DNA of 44,963 nt from JBFWQM01 sp050249455. GTDB taxonomy: Bacteria; Pseudomonadota; Alphaproteobacteria; MPNO01; VGEU01. The translations under genes were made by a program, and so were the position numbers. This document shows, one piece after another, positions 1 through 7,391 of this stretch. The stretch lies in the NCBI GenBank assembly GCA_050249455.1, contig JBFWQM010000011.1:1-44963 (forward strand), read 5' to 3'. The notes under the pieces are model-generated. The model searched no databases. It worked only from the letters and a program-made list of their open reading frames with translations, and had not been told where the DNA came from. The stretch's first letter is position 1. Each line of letters starts with the position of its first letter.

Positions 1-285
1 GGCGTCGTGTGCGTCAAGCGCGGCGACGCGGTGAAGCCGGTCGGGGTGCTGAACCACTGGGGCGTCGACGTCGCGACCCGCGACGAGGTCGATGCCGCGC
101 GCGAGAAGGCGATCGAGCTGAAGGACGTCTACGGCATCCGCGAGGTGCACCAGGCGCGCGACCAGCACGGCGTCTACTCGTTCTACCTGCAGGACCTCGA
201 CGGCAACTGGTGGGAAATCCAGAACCTCCCCGAGGCCGAATATTACGACAAGCTGTTCGAGCGCGGCGACCAGGGCGCGCTGTAG
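1..285 (+). CDS. VOC family (glyoxalase/dioxygenase fold) protein, 3' part
   Basis: The reading frame is open from the first base and ends at TAG 283-285, so the true start lies outside the window. The visible ~94 residues fit the C-terminal half of a vicinal oxygen chelate domain. They contain HWGVDVATRDEVDAA, then YGIREVHQARDQHGVYSFYLQDLDG (interrupted here only for length), followed by NWWEIQ, the usual end of a VOC module with its metal-binding Glu. VOC proteins include glyoxalase I, extradiol dioxygenases and resistance proteins, and the fragment is too short to choose among them. The next gene is on the opposite strand and converges on it. Family assignment is good; function is unknown. 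Confidence 0.75.
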   Translation, partial: GVVCVKRGDAVKPVGVLNHWGVDVATRDEVDAAREKAIELKDVYGIREVHQARDQHGVYSFYLQDLDGNWWEIQNLPEAEYYDKLFERGDQGAL

Positions 286-363
286 CGCACCGTCGTTCCA
301 CGCGTCGGCGCTCCATCGGGGGTCCGCGACCGACGCGGCGGACCCCCGAACGTCATTCGCCGC

Positions 364-912
364 CTAGCGGCGCGGCGTGACCGTCAGCGCCGGCGCCGGC
401 CGACGCAGGTCGGCGGGCGTCTTGCCCGCCGGCGGGATCTCCACCCACCGGCGCTCGCCGGTCTCGCATTCCTGGACGGACAGGAAGTAGAGCGTCCCCG
501 CCGCCGCCGGCAGCTGCAGCGCGACCTCGAACTGGTCGACATAGGCCGGCCGGGGCGACGCGATCGTCCAGGCGATTTCCTTGACGCGCTTCGACACGTT
601 TTCGCCGCCTGCAGTCACCGGCTGGGCCAGGGCTTCCTCGACCACGTCAAGGCGCCAGCCCTGCTTGGCGGCCGGCTGGGCGACGTAAACGCCGTCGGGC
701 ATCGTGATCCGAAGCGCCTTGGTGCGCGATTCGCCGCAGCGTTCCTGCAGCACGAAGACCGCGACGTGGCGGCTGCCCGCTTCGGCGCTGTCCTCCTTCA
801 GCAGGACGTGGGCGTCGGCTGCGGCGACGAATCCGACGGCAAGCGGTACTGCCGCAAGGACGGCCCGACGTTTCGCCGTGGCGCGCAACCCTCCACGATG
901 TTCCGCGCCCAT
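364..912 (-). CDS. YcnI-like DUF1775 exported protein, probable copper-binding
   Basis: A 182-residue protein. ATG at 912-910 overlaps the upstream gene's TGA as TGATG, so translation is probably coupled. Residues 1-34 form a signal peptide with a basic start (KRR) and a hydrophobic core, ending ADA. Signal peptidase cleavage there would leave His35 (HVLLKEDSAEAGS) at the mature N-terminus. The rest follows the DUF1775 pattern: a CGES motif, LRITMPDGV, KQGWRLDV, and a Trp/Glu pair in RRWVEIP. In Bacillus YcnI, as I recall, copper is held by the N-terminal His, a Glu and a Trp (a mono-histidine brace), and the equivalents appear present. It is the last gene of a cluster of four small exported proteins. 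Copper binding is inferred from the family and from His35; no metal was tested. Confidence 0.75.
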   Translation of the reverse strand: MGAEHRGGLRATAKRRAVLAAVPLAVGFVAAADAHVLLKEDSAEAGSRHVAVFVLQERCGESRTKALRITMPDGVYVAQPAAKQGWRLDVVEEALAQPVTAGGENVSKRVKEIAWTIASPRPAYVDQFEVALQLPAAAGTLYFLSVQECETGERRWVEIPPAGKTPADLRRPAPALTVTPRR

Positions 913-1391
913 CACTGACCCGCCTTCAGCGCATCGGCCCCGGCCTGCGCGACCACGCCGTCCTGGTGCGATCGCACGCCGCTGACGCCGAGCGCGCCGA
1001 TGACCTTGCCGTCGGTCATCAGCGGCAGTCCTCCCTCGATCGGGATCGCCTGTCCCTGGCGCAGGTATTGCAGCCGCCCTTCGATGACGCGGTCTTCGAG
1101 CGCCTTCGTCGACCGCTTGTAGGCGACGGCGGTCTTCGCCTTCTCGATGGCCAGCCCGATGCTGCCGGTCTGGGTGCCGTCGATGCGCTCGAAATAGACC
1201 AGCTCGCCGCCCGGATCGACGATGGCGACGGCGATCTGCCACTGGTTCTTCCTGGCTTCCTCGATCGCCTTCGAGGCCGCTCGCCGCGCCTGCTCGTTCG
1301 AGATCGGCGCGCCGTACAACGCCGAAGTCTGCGCCTGCGCCGCCGTGCCCGCCAAGAGCATCAAGGCGAGCGCACTGACTAGAACTTTCAT
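912..1391 (-). CDS. Exported HbpS/GlcG-like heme-binding family protein (DUF336)
   Basis: A 159-residue protein. ATG at 1391 is preceded by a GGGAG Shine-Dalgarno about 6 bases away. Residues 1-20 are a clear signal peptide (MKVLVSALALMLLAGTAAQA, cleavage after AQA). The mature part has the DUF336/HbpS fold signature: ISNEQARRAASKAIEEA, VAIVDPGGELVYFERIDG, then GGLPLMTDGKVIGALGVSG near the C-terminus. HbpS in Streptomyces binds heme outside the cell, and GlcG-type relatives have poorly known roles. Export to the periplasm fits a heme or metal role here. The stop overlaps the start of the DUF1775 gene. A perfect hairpin lies between this gene and the gene upstream. The ligand is not visible from sequence. 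Confidence 0.8.
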   Translation of the reverse strand: MKVLVSALALMLLAGTAAQAQTSALYGAPISNEQARRAASKAIEEARKNQWQIAVAIVDPGGELVYFERIDGTQTGSIGLAIEKAKTAVAYKRSTKALEDRVIEGRLQYLRQGQAIPIEGGLPLMTDGKVIGALGVSGVRSHQDGVVAQAGADALKAGQ

Positions 1392-1426
1392 TTTCCAGCT
1401 CCCTCGGAATGTTTTCCCGGGGTGAT

Positions 1427-1458
1427 GGCGGACGGCCGCAGACCTGCGGCCGTCCGCC
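1427..1458. other. Perfect 14-bp hairpin between two genes of the minus-strand cluster
   Basis: GGCGGACGGCCGCA at 1427-1440 is repeated exactly in inverted form at 1445-1458, with a four-base loop (GACC). It lies between the end of the PEP-CTERM-like gene and the start of the HbpS-like gene. No T-run follows on either strand, so it is not a standard intrinsic terminator. It could tune readthrough or protect the 3' end of the upstream message, giving different levels of the two halves of the cluster (inference). Confidence 0.6.
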
Positions 1459-1483
1459 CCACCCACCCGTCGACCGCTGCCGC

Positions 1484-2290
1484 TCAGGCCGCCTGCGCCC
1501 GGCAGACCCTGTTGCGCATCGCCCCGACCGCCACCAGCCCGACCAGGATCACGCCGAAGCCCGCCGGCTCCCTGACCGGCGCAACCGACAGCGTGAGCGA
1601 CAGGCCGTAGGGGCTCAGCAGACTGGGGTTGTCGGGGTCCTGCGCGGCATAGTCGGCGCCGCCGACGAAGATCGAGTAGTCGCCGGGGCCGAGCAGGAAG
1701 CTTCCTTTCACCAGGCCATCGGCGATGCCGTCGCCGACGACGCCGGGTGCCGCGCCGAAGTTGGCGGCGGTGCCGTCCACCGCATAGCCCATGAACGAGA
1801 ACGTGCTGAGGTCGGCGAACGACATGCTCTCGTCGCTGCCGATCCGCCAATCGCCCAGCGCGACCCAAGAGCCTTCCTTGGGCTGGAAGCCGCCGAGCGA
1901 TGCGAGATAGAGCTGGCTCTGCGTCGAGAAGTCGTGGTCGGCCGCCGCCGGCGCGACATGCGCCAGCCCGCCGTAGACGGAGAACCCGGGCAGCAGCCCG
2001 CCGACGGACGTGCCGGTCGCCGTCGGGTTGGCGGCGGCGGTGATGGTCACCCACGCCGCGTTGTCGAGGTGGAAGCGGAACGCGCGCGACCGGTGGCTGT
2101 CGCCGAAATCGGCATCGGTCGCGTCGGCCCACCCGTAGTTGCTGGTGATGGCCTGGTTGCTGATGGTATCGGTATCGGGCGCGAGCCCGGTGTAGCTCCC
2201 GAAGTCGCGGCCGCCATAGGAGATATGCGCGTGCGCGGGCATGCCGAGAGCCATCGCGATCCCGAGGATCGCGAACATGCGTGTCATCAT
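1484..2290 (-). CDS. Secreted protein with PEP-CTERM-like tail and predicted N-terminal His
   Basis: A 268-residue protein. It starts at the first of two adjacent ATGs (2290), with AAGGA just upstream. Residues 1-21 are a signal peptide ending AHA; cleavage would expose His22 in HISYGGRDFGSY. The body is rich in Gly, Ala and Asp. It includes SHRSRAFRFHLDNAAWVTIT, which brings two His and a Trp together, and a segment GPGDYSIFVGGADYA typical of secreted beta-rich proteins. The C-terminus (VREPAGFGVILVGLVAVG, then Met-Arg) is a Pro-containing motif, a hydrophobic helix and a basic end, which is the layout of PEP-CTERM sorting signals, although it then runs on with RNRVCRAQAA. The family is not firmly recognised. 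The start of the mature chain weakly recalls copper-repressible CorA-type proteins, which is a guess. Its neighbours support a metal-related envelope role. Confidence 0.65.
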   Translation of the reverse strand: MMTRMFAILGIAMALGMPAHAHISYGGRDFGSYTGLAPDTDTISNQAITSNYGWADATDADFGDSHRSRAFRFHLDNAAWVTITAAANPTATGTSVGGLLPGFSVYGGLAHVAPAAADHDFSTQSQLYLASLGGFQPKEGSWVALGDWRIGSDESMSFADLSTFSFMGYAVDGTAANFGAAPGVVGDGIADGLVKGSFLLGPGDYSIFVGGADYAAQDPDNPSLLSPYGLSLTLSVAPVREPAGFGVILVGLVAVGAMRNRVCRAQAA

Positions 2291-2370
2291 GGTCCTTGAA
2301 CCTTCTCGATTGATCGTTTGAAGACGAACGGCCGCGCCGCGGCGCGCGTGGCGCCGCGGTGCGACGACGA

Positions 2371-2754
2371 TCAACCGAGAGCGGGCGGTGCGCGCGTTGG
2401 CGGTCGGAGGTGGCCGTGTCCGTGCGCCGCGGGCGCATGCGACGGCCCGAACCCGACAGGTTCAGACGCAGGGTCGGAGGTGACGATGGCCGGCGCTTCG
2501 GCCGGCAGCGCCGTTTGCGACGCGACAGCGATCTGGCAGAGCGGGCAAAGGTTGCCGTGACCGGCGCCGGATCCGCCTTCGCCCTCCGCCGAGTCGGACG
2601 GCGCGGCAGCGTAGCAGAATGCCCCGGCGTCGAACGGCGCAGCGATCGCGCCGAAGAACGCGACCGGCAGCGCGAGCTGCAGCGCGGCGGCGAGAAGGAA
2701 AAGCGCGAGAACCGGCAACGAACGGCGCCGCGCAGCGGATTGTCTTCGTGTCAC
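2371..2754 (-). CDS. DUF2946-like small membrane/exported protein with CPLCQ and His-rich tail
   Basis: A 127-residue protein. The only usable start near the frame's beginning is GTG at 2754. A basic N-terminus (RRQSAARRRS) leads into one long hydrophobic segment at about residues 13-40 (LPVLALFLLAAALQLALPVA). A Gly-rich stretch follows, then CPLCQ, a Cys pair found in DUF2946 proteins, and the chain ends with a His-rich HGHGH run. DUF2946 has no settled function, but members often sit near copper or other metal genes. This is the first gene of the cluster of exported proteins. The start codon is uncertain and a proper Shine-Dalgarno is hard to see. A metal-related role is inferred from Cys/His content and neighbours. 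Confidence 0.6.
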   Translation of the reverse strand: MTRRQSAARRRSLPVLALFLLAAALQLALPVAFFGAIAAPFDAGAFCYAAAPSDSAEGEGGSGAGHGNLCPLCQIAVASQTALPAEAPAIVTSDPASEPVGFGPSHAPAAHGHGHLRPPTRAPPALG

Positions 2755-3089
2755 GACGGACGGGAGTGTTGTCGCGAGCGGCAGCGGTTGTCAACGGAGT
2801 CGCGCGACAATCCCAGCGTGTCCGATCGTTCGCTATCGAAGGAGATGAAGCGCGTGCCCTGAAGCCTGTCATGGCTCGCGCGACCCGATCCCTGCGATCA
2901 AGTGTCCCGCGATGTCTGTGCCGCCGTCCGTTCGACCAGCGTCCGGAGGGCCGACCAGGTGTCGCCGGGGCTTTGCGCCAGCCGCAGCGCGGATGGCTGC
3001 GCCTGCGCCGAACTCCTCATAGAATTTCCGCGAAGCGACAAGGGTGGCGTCTCCTGAACCAGCGCTGTAGCCCACCGCGGCAGCGGCGG
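2755..3089. other. Intergenic region, no gene recognised
   Basis: 335 bases between the DUF2946 start and the MFS stop. On the minus strand a TTGACA hexamer occurs at 2794-2789, with only a poor -10 (AACACT or CAACAC) 17-18 bases on. If used, it would start RNA almost at the GTG of the DUF2946 gene. A minus-strand frame here encodes a protein-like stretch (FYEEFGAGAAIRAA), but it has no start codon and merges with a shadow frame of the MFS gene, so it is not called. Confidence 0.4.
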
Positions 3090-4271
3090 TCAGCGCAGCC
3101 GCATCGCGATGCCGGCCGCGCCGAGCGCGAACAGCATGCTGGCCAGGAACACCGCGCCGAAGCCGGCGGTCTCGGCAAGCAGCCCCAGCGCCGGGCTGGT
3201 GACGCCCAGCGATATGTCGAAGAAGGCGGTATAGGCACCCATGGCGAGGCCGCGGTTTTCCGGTGGCGCGCGCCGTATCGCCTCGACGCCGAAACCGGGA
3301 TAGACCAGCGCATAGCCGCTGCCGGTGAGCACGACGCCGAGCAGGGCGAGCGCGGACCACGGCGCCAGCCAGATCAACGCCTGTCCGATCGCGGCGACCG
3401 TCACGCAGACCAGCGCCACCCGCGCGCCGCCGACCCGGTCGGGGAGATGGCCCAGCACGACGCGCCCGCCGACGAAGGCGACACTGAGCGCGGTGAACGC
3501 CAGCCAGACCGGGCTCCAGCCTCGCTCGGCATAGAGCAGCGGGATGAACGTGCTGATCGCGCCGTAGCCGACGGCGCCCAGCGCCAGCCCGAGTCCCGGC
3601 ACCCACACCGCGCCGGCGACCCGTCCGAACGACGCGCGGGCGCGCGGCGGCGGCGCCACGCGGCGCAGCGACGCGACCAGCGGCAGTGTGGCGACTGGCA
3701 CCAGCATCGTCGCCAGCGCGATCGCCGTGAAGCCGTGGTTGTCATAGAGCGTGGTGCCGGCCGGCGCGCCGACCGCGAAGGCGGCGCTCAGCGACATCCC
3801 GACCCAGGCCATCACCTTGCCGGTGTTCTGCGGTCCGACGAGCAGCAGCCCCCAGGTCAGTGCGCCGGCGACGATGAAGCTCTGCGCGCCGCCGAGCAGC
3901 GCCCGGCCGAGCAGCAGGATCGAGACCGAGACGGTCGGCTCGGCGACGAACTGCAGCGACAGGAGATAGAGGAGGCCGGCCCCCGCCGCAGCCAGGAGGC
4001 CGATCACGACCGTGCGCTTGGCACCGCGGCTGTCGGCATGGTGGCCGGCCCACAGCCGCGAGACCAGCGCCGCCGCGAACTGGCTGCCGGCGACCAGGCC
4101 GACGACGAAGCTGCCGAGCCCGAGGCCCTGGTGGACGTGGAGCGGCAGGACCGGCATGGCGAGCCCGATCATCAGATAGGCGATGAAGACGGCCGCCAGG
4201 ATCGGCAGCAGCGTCAGGAAGGCGCTGCGGGAACCCGGCCGCCCGGACTCGTCGACGTCGCGCGTTTTCAT
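3090..4271 (-). CDS. MFS transporter of the YhhS/YfcJ type
   Basis: A 393-residue, very hydrophobic protein with about 12 membrane helices, the normal size for a single MFS transporter. The start chosen is ATG at 4271 (MKTRDVDESGRPGS), because the frame above it is Arg-rich and not membrane-like. Helix 1 (FLTLLPILAAVFIAYLMIG) leads to LPLHVHQGLGLGSFVVGL. Between helices 2 and 3 lies the loop motif RLWAGHHADSRGAKR, which matches the MFS G-x-x-aD-x-x-G-R/K signature. The overall pattern resembles E. coli YhhS/YfcJ (arabinose-efflux-like) proteins. Substrate unknown. A TATAAG -10-like box lies on the minus strand at 4371-4366, without a convincing -35. It diverges from the sugar dehydrogenase gene. 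Confidence 0.8.
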   Translation of the reverse strand: MKTRDVDESGRPGSRSAFLTLLPILAAVFIAYLMIGLAMPVLPLHVHQGLGLGSFVVGLVAGSQFAAALVSRLWAGHHADSRGAKRTVVIGLLAAAGAGLLYLLSLQFVAEPTVSVSILLLGRALLGGAQSFIVAGALTWGLLLVGPQNTGKVMAWVGMSLSAAFAVGAPAGTTLYDNHGFTAIALATMLVPVATLPLVASLRRVAPPPRARASFGRVAGAVWVPGLGLALGAVGYGAISTFIPLLYAERGWSPVWLAFTALSVAFVGGRVVLGHLPDRVGGARVALVCVTVAAIGQALIWLAPWSALALLGVVLTGSGYALVYPGFGVEAIRRAPPENRGLAMGAYTAFFDISLGVTSPALGLLAETAGFGAVFLASMLFALGAAGIAMRLR

Positions 4272-4614
4272 GGTGAGAAGAGCCCGGCGTGGCGTCTGGA
4301 GTGAAGCGATTCGCCGCCCCGGCACGCGGTCGCACGTCACGGATCGCGCGGCGGGGCCGCGCTGCCTTATACCGCCTTTACGCCCCCGTTCCGCGCGCGT
4401 TTACCGTTGCGGGGGAAACGTCGGCGCGACCGTCGCGCGACGCCGCCGGATCGGATCGGAGCCGGCAAAAGGTGTCGAAAAACCTTACATTGCGCCTGCC
4501 GGGCTGCGGTCGCGCGACATTAACCCTAGGAAATCGCTGGTGCCGGCGCGACGGCACGATTTTTGCACCGGCCCTGGAGGCGGCGATCATCCGCGATCCG
4601 GAGGGGAGTGTCGA
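4272..4614. other. Divergent promoter region between MFS and dehydrogenase genes
   Basis: 343 bases with no open frame that looks coding. It holds the sigma-54 promoter match at 4552-4567 facing the dehydrogenase, an AT-richer patch around 4480-4530 that could host an activator, and a weak minus-strand -10 (TATAAG) at 4371-4366 for the MFS gene. I did not find a clear enhancer-binding palindrome by eye. Confidence 0.5.
4552..4567 (+). promoter_or_regulatory. Sigma-54 (-24/-12) promoter match
   Basis: The sequence CGGCACGATTTTTGCA fits the RpoN consensus TGGCACG-N4-TTGCA at every position except the first. The -24 GG (4553-4554) and -12 GC (4565-4566) are exactly 12 bases apart. Transcription would begin near 4578, followed by the Shine-Dalgarno GGAGGGGAG at 4600-4608 and ATG at 4615. 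Spacing, orientation and leader length are all right. PEP-CTERM-type exported genes are known in several bacteria to be under the PrsK/PrsR-RpoN system, which fits this gene's sorting-like tail. No activator site or regulator gene was identified here. Confidence 0.7.
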
Positions 4615-6165
4615 ATGGTAGCGTCTTGGTTCGGTCGCCTTGGTCGGACGCCATTCGCCGTGCCGGTCGCGGTACTCGCTGCCTCGCTCGCGGCCGACCG
4701 CGGCAACGCCGCGCCGATGCTGCTCGACCCGAACCTGCAGGTGCAGACCGTCGCGTCGGGCATCAACCAGCCGACGTCGATGGCGTTCATCGGCAGCAAC
4801 GACTTCCTCGTCCTGGAAAAGGCGACCGGCCAGGTCAGGCGGGTGACGAACAGCGTGGTGCAGGCGGCGCCGGTGCTCGACCTTGCGGTCAACAACGCGT
4901 CCGAGCGCGGCCTGCTCGGCATCGCGCTGCAACCGGATTTCGCCTCGAGCGGCGGGGTCTATCTGTTCTGGACCGAAAGCTCGACCGGCACCGATTCCGG
5001 CGTGACGTCCGCGGTGCCGCTCCTGGGCAACCGCGTGGACCGGTTCACCTGGAACGGCACCAACCTGGTGTTCGACAGCAACGTCGCCAGGCTGCGCGCG
5101 GTGCAAGCCGACGCCGGCCAGAGCGAGCAGGCCAACCACAACGGCGGGCCCATCGCGTTCGGCCCGGACGGCAAGCTCTACGTCATGGTCGGCGACGTCG
5201 GCCGTCGCGGCCAGATGCAGAACCTGCCGAACGGACCCAGCGGCGGCGCCGACGACCAGTTCGGCGGCCCGCAGCCCGACAACGCTCATCTCACCGGCGT
5301 CGTCCTGCGGCTCAACCCGGACGGCAGCACGCCGGCCGACAACCCGTTCTTCGCCGCCGGCGCGGCAGTCGGCGGCGAGGTCGGGTCGAACATCCAGAAG
5401 GTCTACAGCTACGGCGTGCGCAACAGCTTCGGCCTGGCGTTCGATCCGGTGTCCGGGGCGTTGTGGGCCTCGGAAGACGGCGACGACTCATTCGACGAGA
5501 TCAACCGCGTCACCGCCGGCAGCAACGGCGGCTGGGTCCAGATCGCCGGGCCGGTCGCCCGCGTCGCGGAGTACAAGTCGATCGAGACGACGGCGCCGGG
5601 CGGCCTGCAGCAAATCCGCTGGCCGGCAACCAACATCGCCGATGTGCCGGCCGACGCCCTTGCAGCGCTGTACGTGCTGCCTGGGAGCACCTACAGCGAC
5701 CCCGAGTTCAGCTGGCGCTACCCGGTCTCGCCCGCCGGGATCGGCTTCCTCGATGGCGATGGGCTGGGCGCCGCTTACGCCGGCAACCTGTTCGTCGGCG
5801 CCGCAACGGCGTCGCTGGAGGGCGGCTATCTCTACCGCTTCGCGCTCGACGCCGCGCGGGAGGGCCTTGCGTTCACCGACGCGGCGCTCGCCGATCTCGT
5901 CGCAGACAACTTTTTCCGCAACGACGGCACCGAGAGCGAAAGCCTGCTTTTCGGCACCGGCTTTGGCGTCGGCACTTATGTGGTGACCGGCCCCGACGGC
6001 CGGCTCTACGTCGTCTCGCTGAGCAACGGCGAGATCTACGCGATCTCGGCGATCGCGACCGGCGGAACCGCGGTTTCCGCGCCGCCCGCCGCGATTCTGT
6101 TCGTCCTCGCGCTCGCCGGACTCTTTGCCTTGCGGCGGCGCGCGCCCGCTCGGATGGCACCCTAG
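4615..6165 (+). CDS. Exported PQQ-dependent sugar dehydrogenase-like beta-propeller with sorting-like tail
   Basis: A 516-residue protein. ATG 4615 has a strong Shine-Dalgarno (GGAGGGGAG) 6 bases upstream. Residues 1-33 are a signal peptide ending NAA. The body is a glucose/sorbosone dehydrogenase propeller: ERGLLGIALQPDF, HNGGPIAFGPDGKLYVMVGD at about residues 175-195, YSYGVRNSFGLAFDP, and WASEDGDDSFDEINRV followed by GSNGGW. These proteins oxidise sugars or other alcohols in the periplasm or outside the cell using PQQ. The last ~28 residues (SAPPAAILFVLALAGLFALR plus RRAPAR) are a Pro motif, a helix and an Arg cluster, as in PEP-CTERM or VPLPA-CTERM anchors, but lacking the usual Glu. The stop overlaps the stop of the convergent glycosyltransferase gene. 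True substrate and PQQ use are unproven. Confidence 0.8.
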   Translation: MVASWFGRLGRTPFAVPVAVLAASLAADRGNAAPMLLDPNLQVQTVASGINQPTSMAFIGSNDFLVLEKATGQVRRVTNSVVQAAPVLDLAVNNASERGLLGIALQPDFASSGGVYLFWTESSTGTDSGVTSAVPLLGNRVDRFTWNGTNLVFDSNVARLRAVQADAGQSEQANHNGGPIAFGPDGKLYVMVGDVGRRGQMQNLPNGPSGGADDQFGGPQPDNAHLTGVVLRLNPDGSTPADNPFFAAGAAVGGEVGSNIQKVYSYGVRNSFGLAFDPVSGALWASEDGDDSFDEINRVTAGSNGGWVQIAGPVARVAEYKSIETTAPGGLQQIRWPATNIADVPADALAALYVLPGSTYSDPEFSWRYPVSPAGIGFLDGDGLGAAYAGNLFVGAATASLEGGYLYRFALDAAREGLAFTDAALADLVADNFFRNDGTESESLLFGTGFGVGTYVVTGPDGRLYVVSLSNGEIYAISAIATGGTAVSAPPAAILFVLALAGLFALRRRAPARMAP

Positions 6166-7331
6166 ATACCAGCGATCAGGGCCAGCAGCGCCGTCCAGGC
6201 ATCGCCGTGGCGGCGGCGCAAGCGCACAGCGGTTCCGCGGGCCGCCGCGACGAGGCGATCGTCGGCGAGAAGGCCCGGCAGCGACTTGCGCATGCGCTCG
6301 GGCCGGGCGCTGGGGCTGAGAGCCACGGTGCCGGGCAGGCTTTGCAGCGCCCGCTTCGCGTTGAGCCTCTGCTCGAGCTGGCGCGGCACGAGCAATTGCG
6401 GCCGTCCGGCGAAGGCCGCCGCCTCGAGCGTCCCGACGCCGCCGTGGTGGATCACCAGCGTGCACCGCTCCAGGATCTCCTCCATCGGCGGCGGCCGGTC
6501 GTGGACGCGACAGCCCGCGCGTTCGAGCCGAGCGGCGAACGCCGGCGCCGCGCCGGGCAGGTGCGCCTCCATCGCAAGTCCGCCTTCGACCGCCGCCTCC
6601 AGGATCATCTTCGCCGCCGGCGTGTCGGTGCGCAGATAGGCAAAGGCGCGGCGGTCCGGCGGGGTCGGTGGACCTTCCGCCGGAACGGTCCATGGGCCCG
6701 CAGCCGGGATCGCGCGGTCAGCGGCGTAGATGTCGATCTCCGGCGCCACCGAAACCACTTGGCCCGCGCCGCGCATGATCGCGCCGAGACTGTCCGGGCG
6801 CGCCTTTCCGCGGCCGGCCTGCACCGCCTGCGCGTTGGCCAGCAGCGCCGCCGGCTCCCACACCGCCTGGGCGGAATCGCCCAGCGGCGGGAAACCGCCG
6901 TCCGCGGTCTCGGGCGGCGTCACGAATCCGTCGCCGATCGCGATGAGCGGCATGCGGCCGAAGGCGGCGAGCGAAAGCAGCGGCGAATAATCGGCGATCG
7001 CGACGTCGGGCCGGTGCTCGTCAAGCACCGCATCCCAGCCGCCGACCACGGCAGCCAGCGCGTCGCGGTCGGCGTAGCCGCAGACGCCCATCATGTCGGC
7101 AAAGGTGGCGGGGCGGAACGTCGCGGCGCCCCGGTACTGGCTGCGGTGCGCCGGCGTCGGCACCACCGCGATGTCGGCCGCGGCGTAGCGGTCGGCAAGG
7201 GCTGCGGTCTCCCGCGCCGCGACGATGGGCCGCCATCCGAGGTCGCGCAAACGGGTGGCGAGGCGGAGGAGGCGCGACGCATGGCCGAGCCCCTCGCCCA
7301 TCTCCCACGCCAGCAGGACGCGGCGCGTCAT
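6162..7331 (-). CDS. GT1-like (GT-B fold) glycosyltransferase
   Basis: A 389-residue protein starting with ATG at 7331. The N-terminus (RVLLAWEMGEGLGHASRLLR) is the acceptor-side beginning of UGT/MurG-like glycosyltransferases. Near residue 292 comes VIHHGGVGTLEAAAFAGRPQ, followed by LLVPRQLEQRLNAKRA, the nucleotide-sugar-binding block of GT1 enzymes. No signal peptide or membrane helix is seen, so it should be cytoplasmic. It lies 60 bases downstream of the giant RTX gene on the same strand and is probably co-transcribed with it. The context suggests it glycosylates the RTX protein or a surface glycan, but this is inference. Its stop overlaps the convergent dehydrogenase stop by four bases. 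Donor and acceptor are unknown. Confidence 0.8.
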   Translation of the reverse strand: MTRRVLLAWEMGEGLGHASRLLRLATRLRDLGWRPIVAARETAALADRYAAADIAVVPTPAHRSQYRGAATFRPATFADMMGVCGYADRDALAAVVGGWDAVLDEHRPDVAIADYSPLLSLAAFGRMPLIAIGDGFVTPPETADGGFPPLGDSAQAVWEPAALLANAQAVQAGRGKARPDSLGAIMRGAGQVVSVAPEIDIYAADRAIPAAGPWTVPAEGPPTPPDRRAFAYLRTDTPAAKMILEAAVEGGLAMEAHLPGAAPAFAARLERAGCRVHDRPPPMEEILERCTLVIHHGGVGTLEAAAFAGRPQLLVPRQLEQRLNAKRALQSLPGTVALSPSARPERMRKSLPGLLADDRLVAAARGTAVRLRRRHGDAWTALLALIAGI

Positions 7332-7391
7332 GCGGTGATCGGTGCCTCCGGTTGCCGGACGGCGGAACCGCGCCGCCGTCCGGCCGCCAGA

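Noticed and set aside
2869..3606. Minus-strand frame with protein-like FYEEFGAGAAIRAA stretch
   Set aside because: No start codon near the stretch, and the frame is an alternative frame of the MFS gene upstream.
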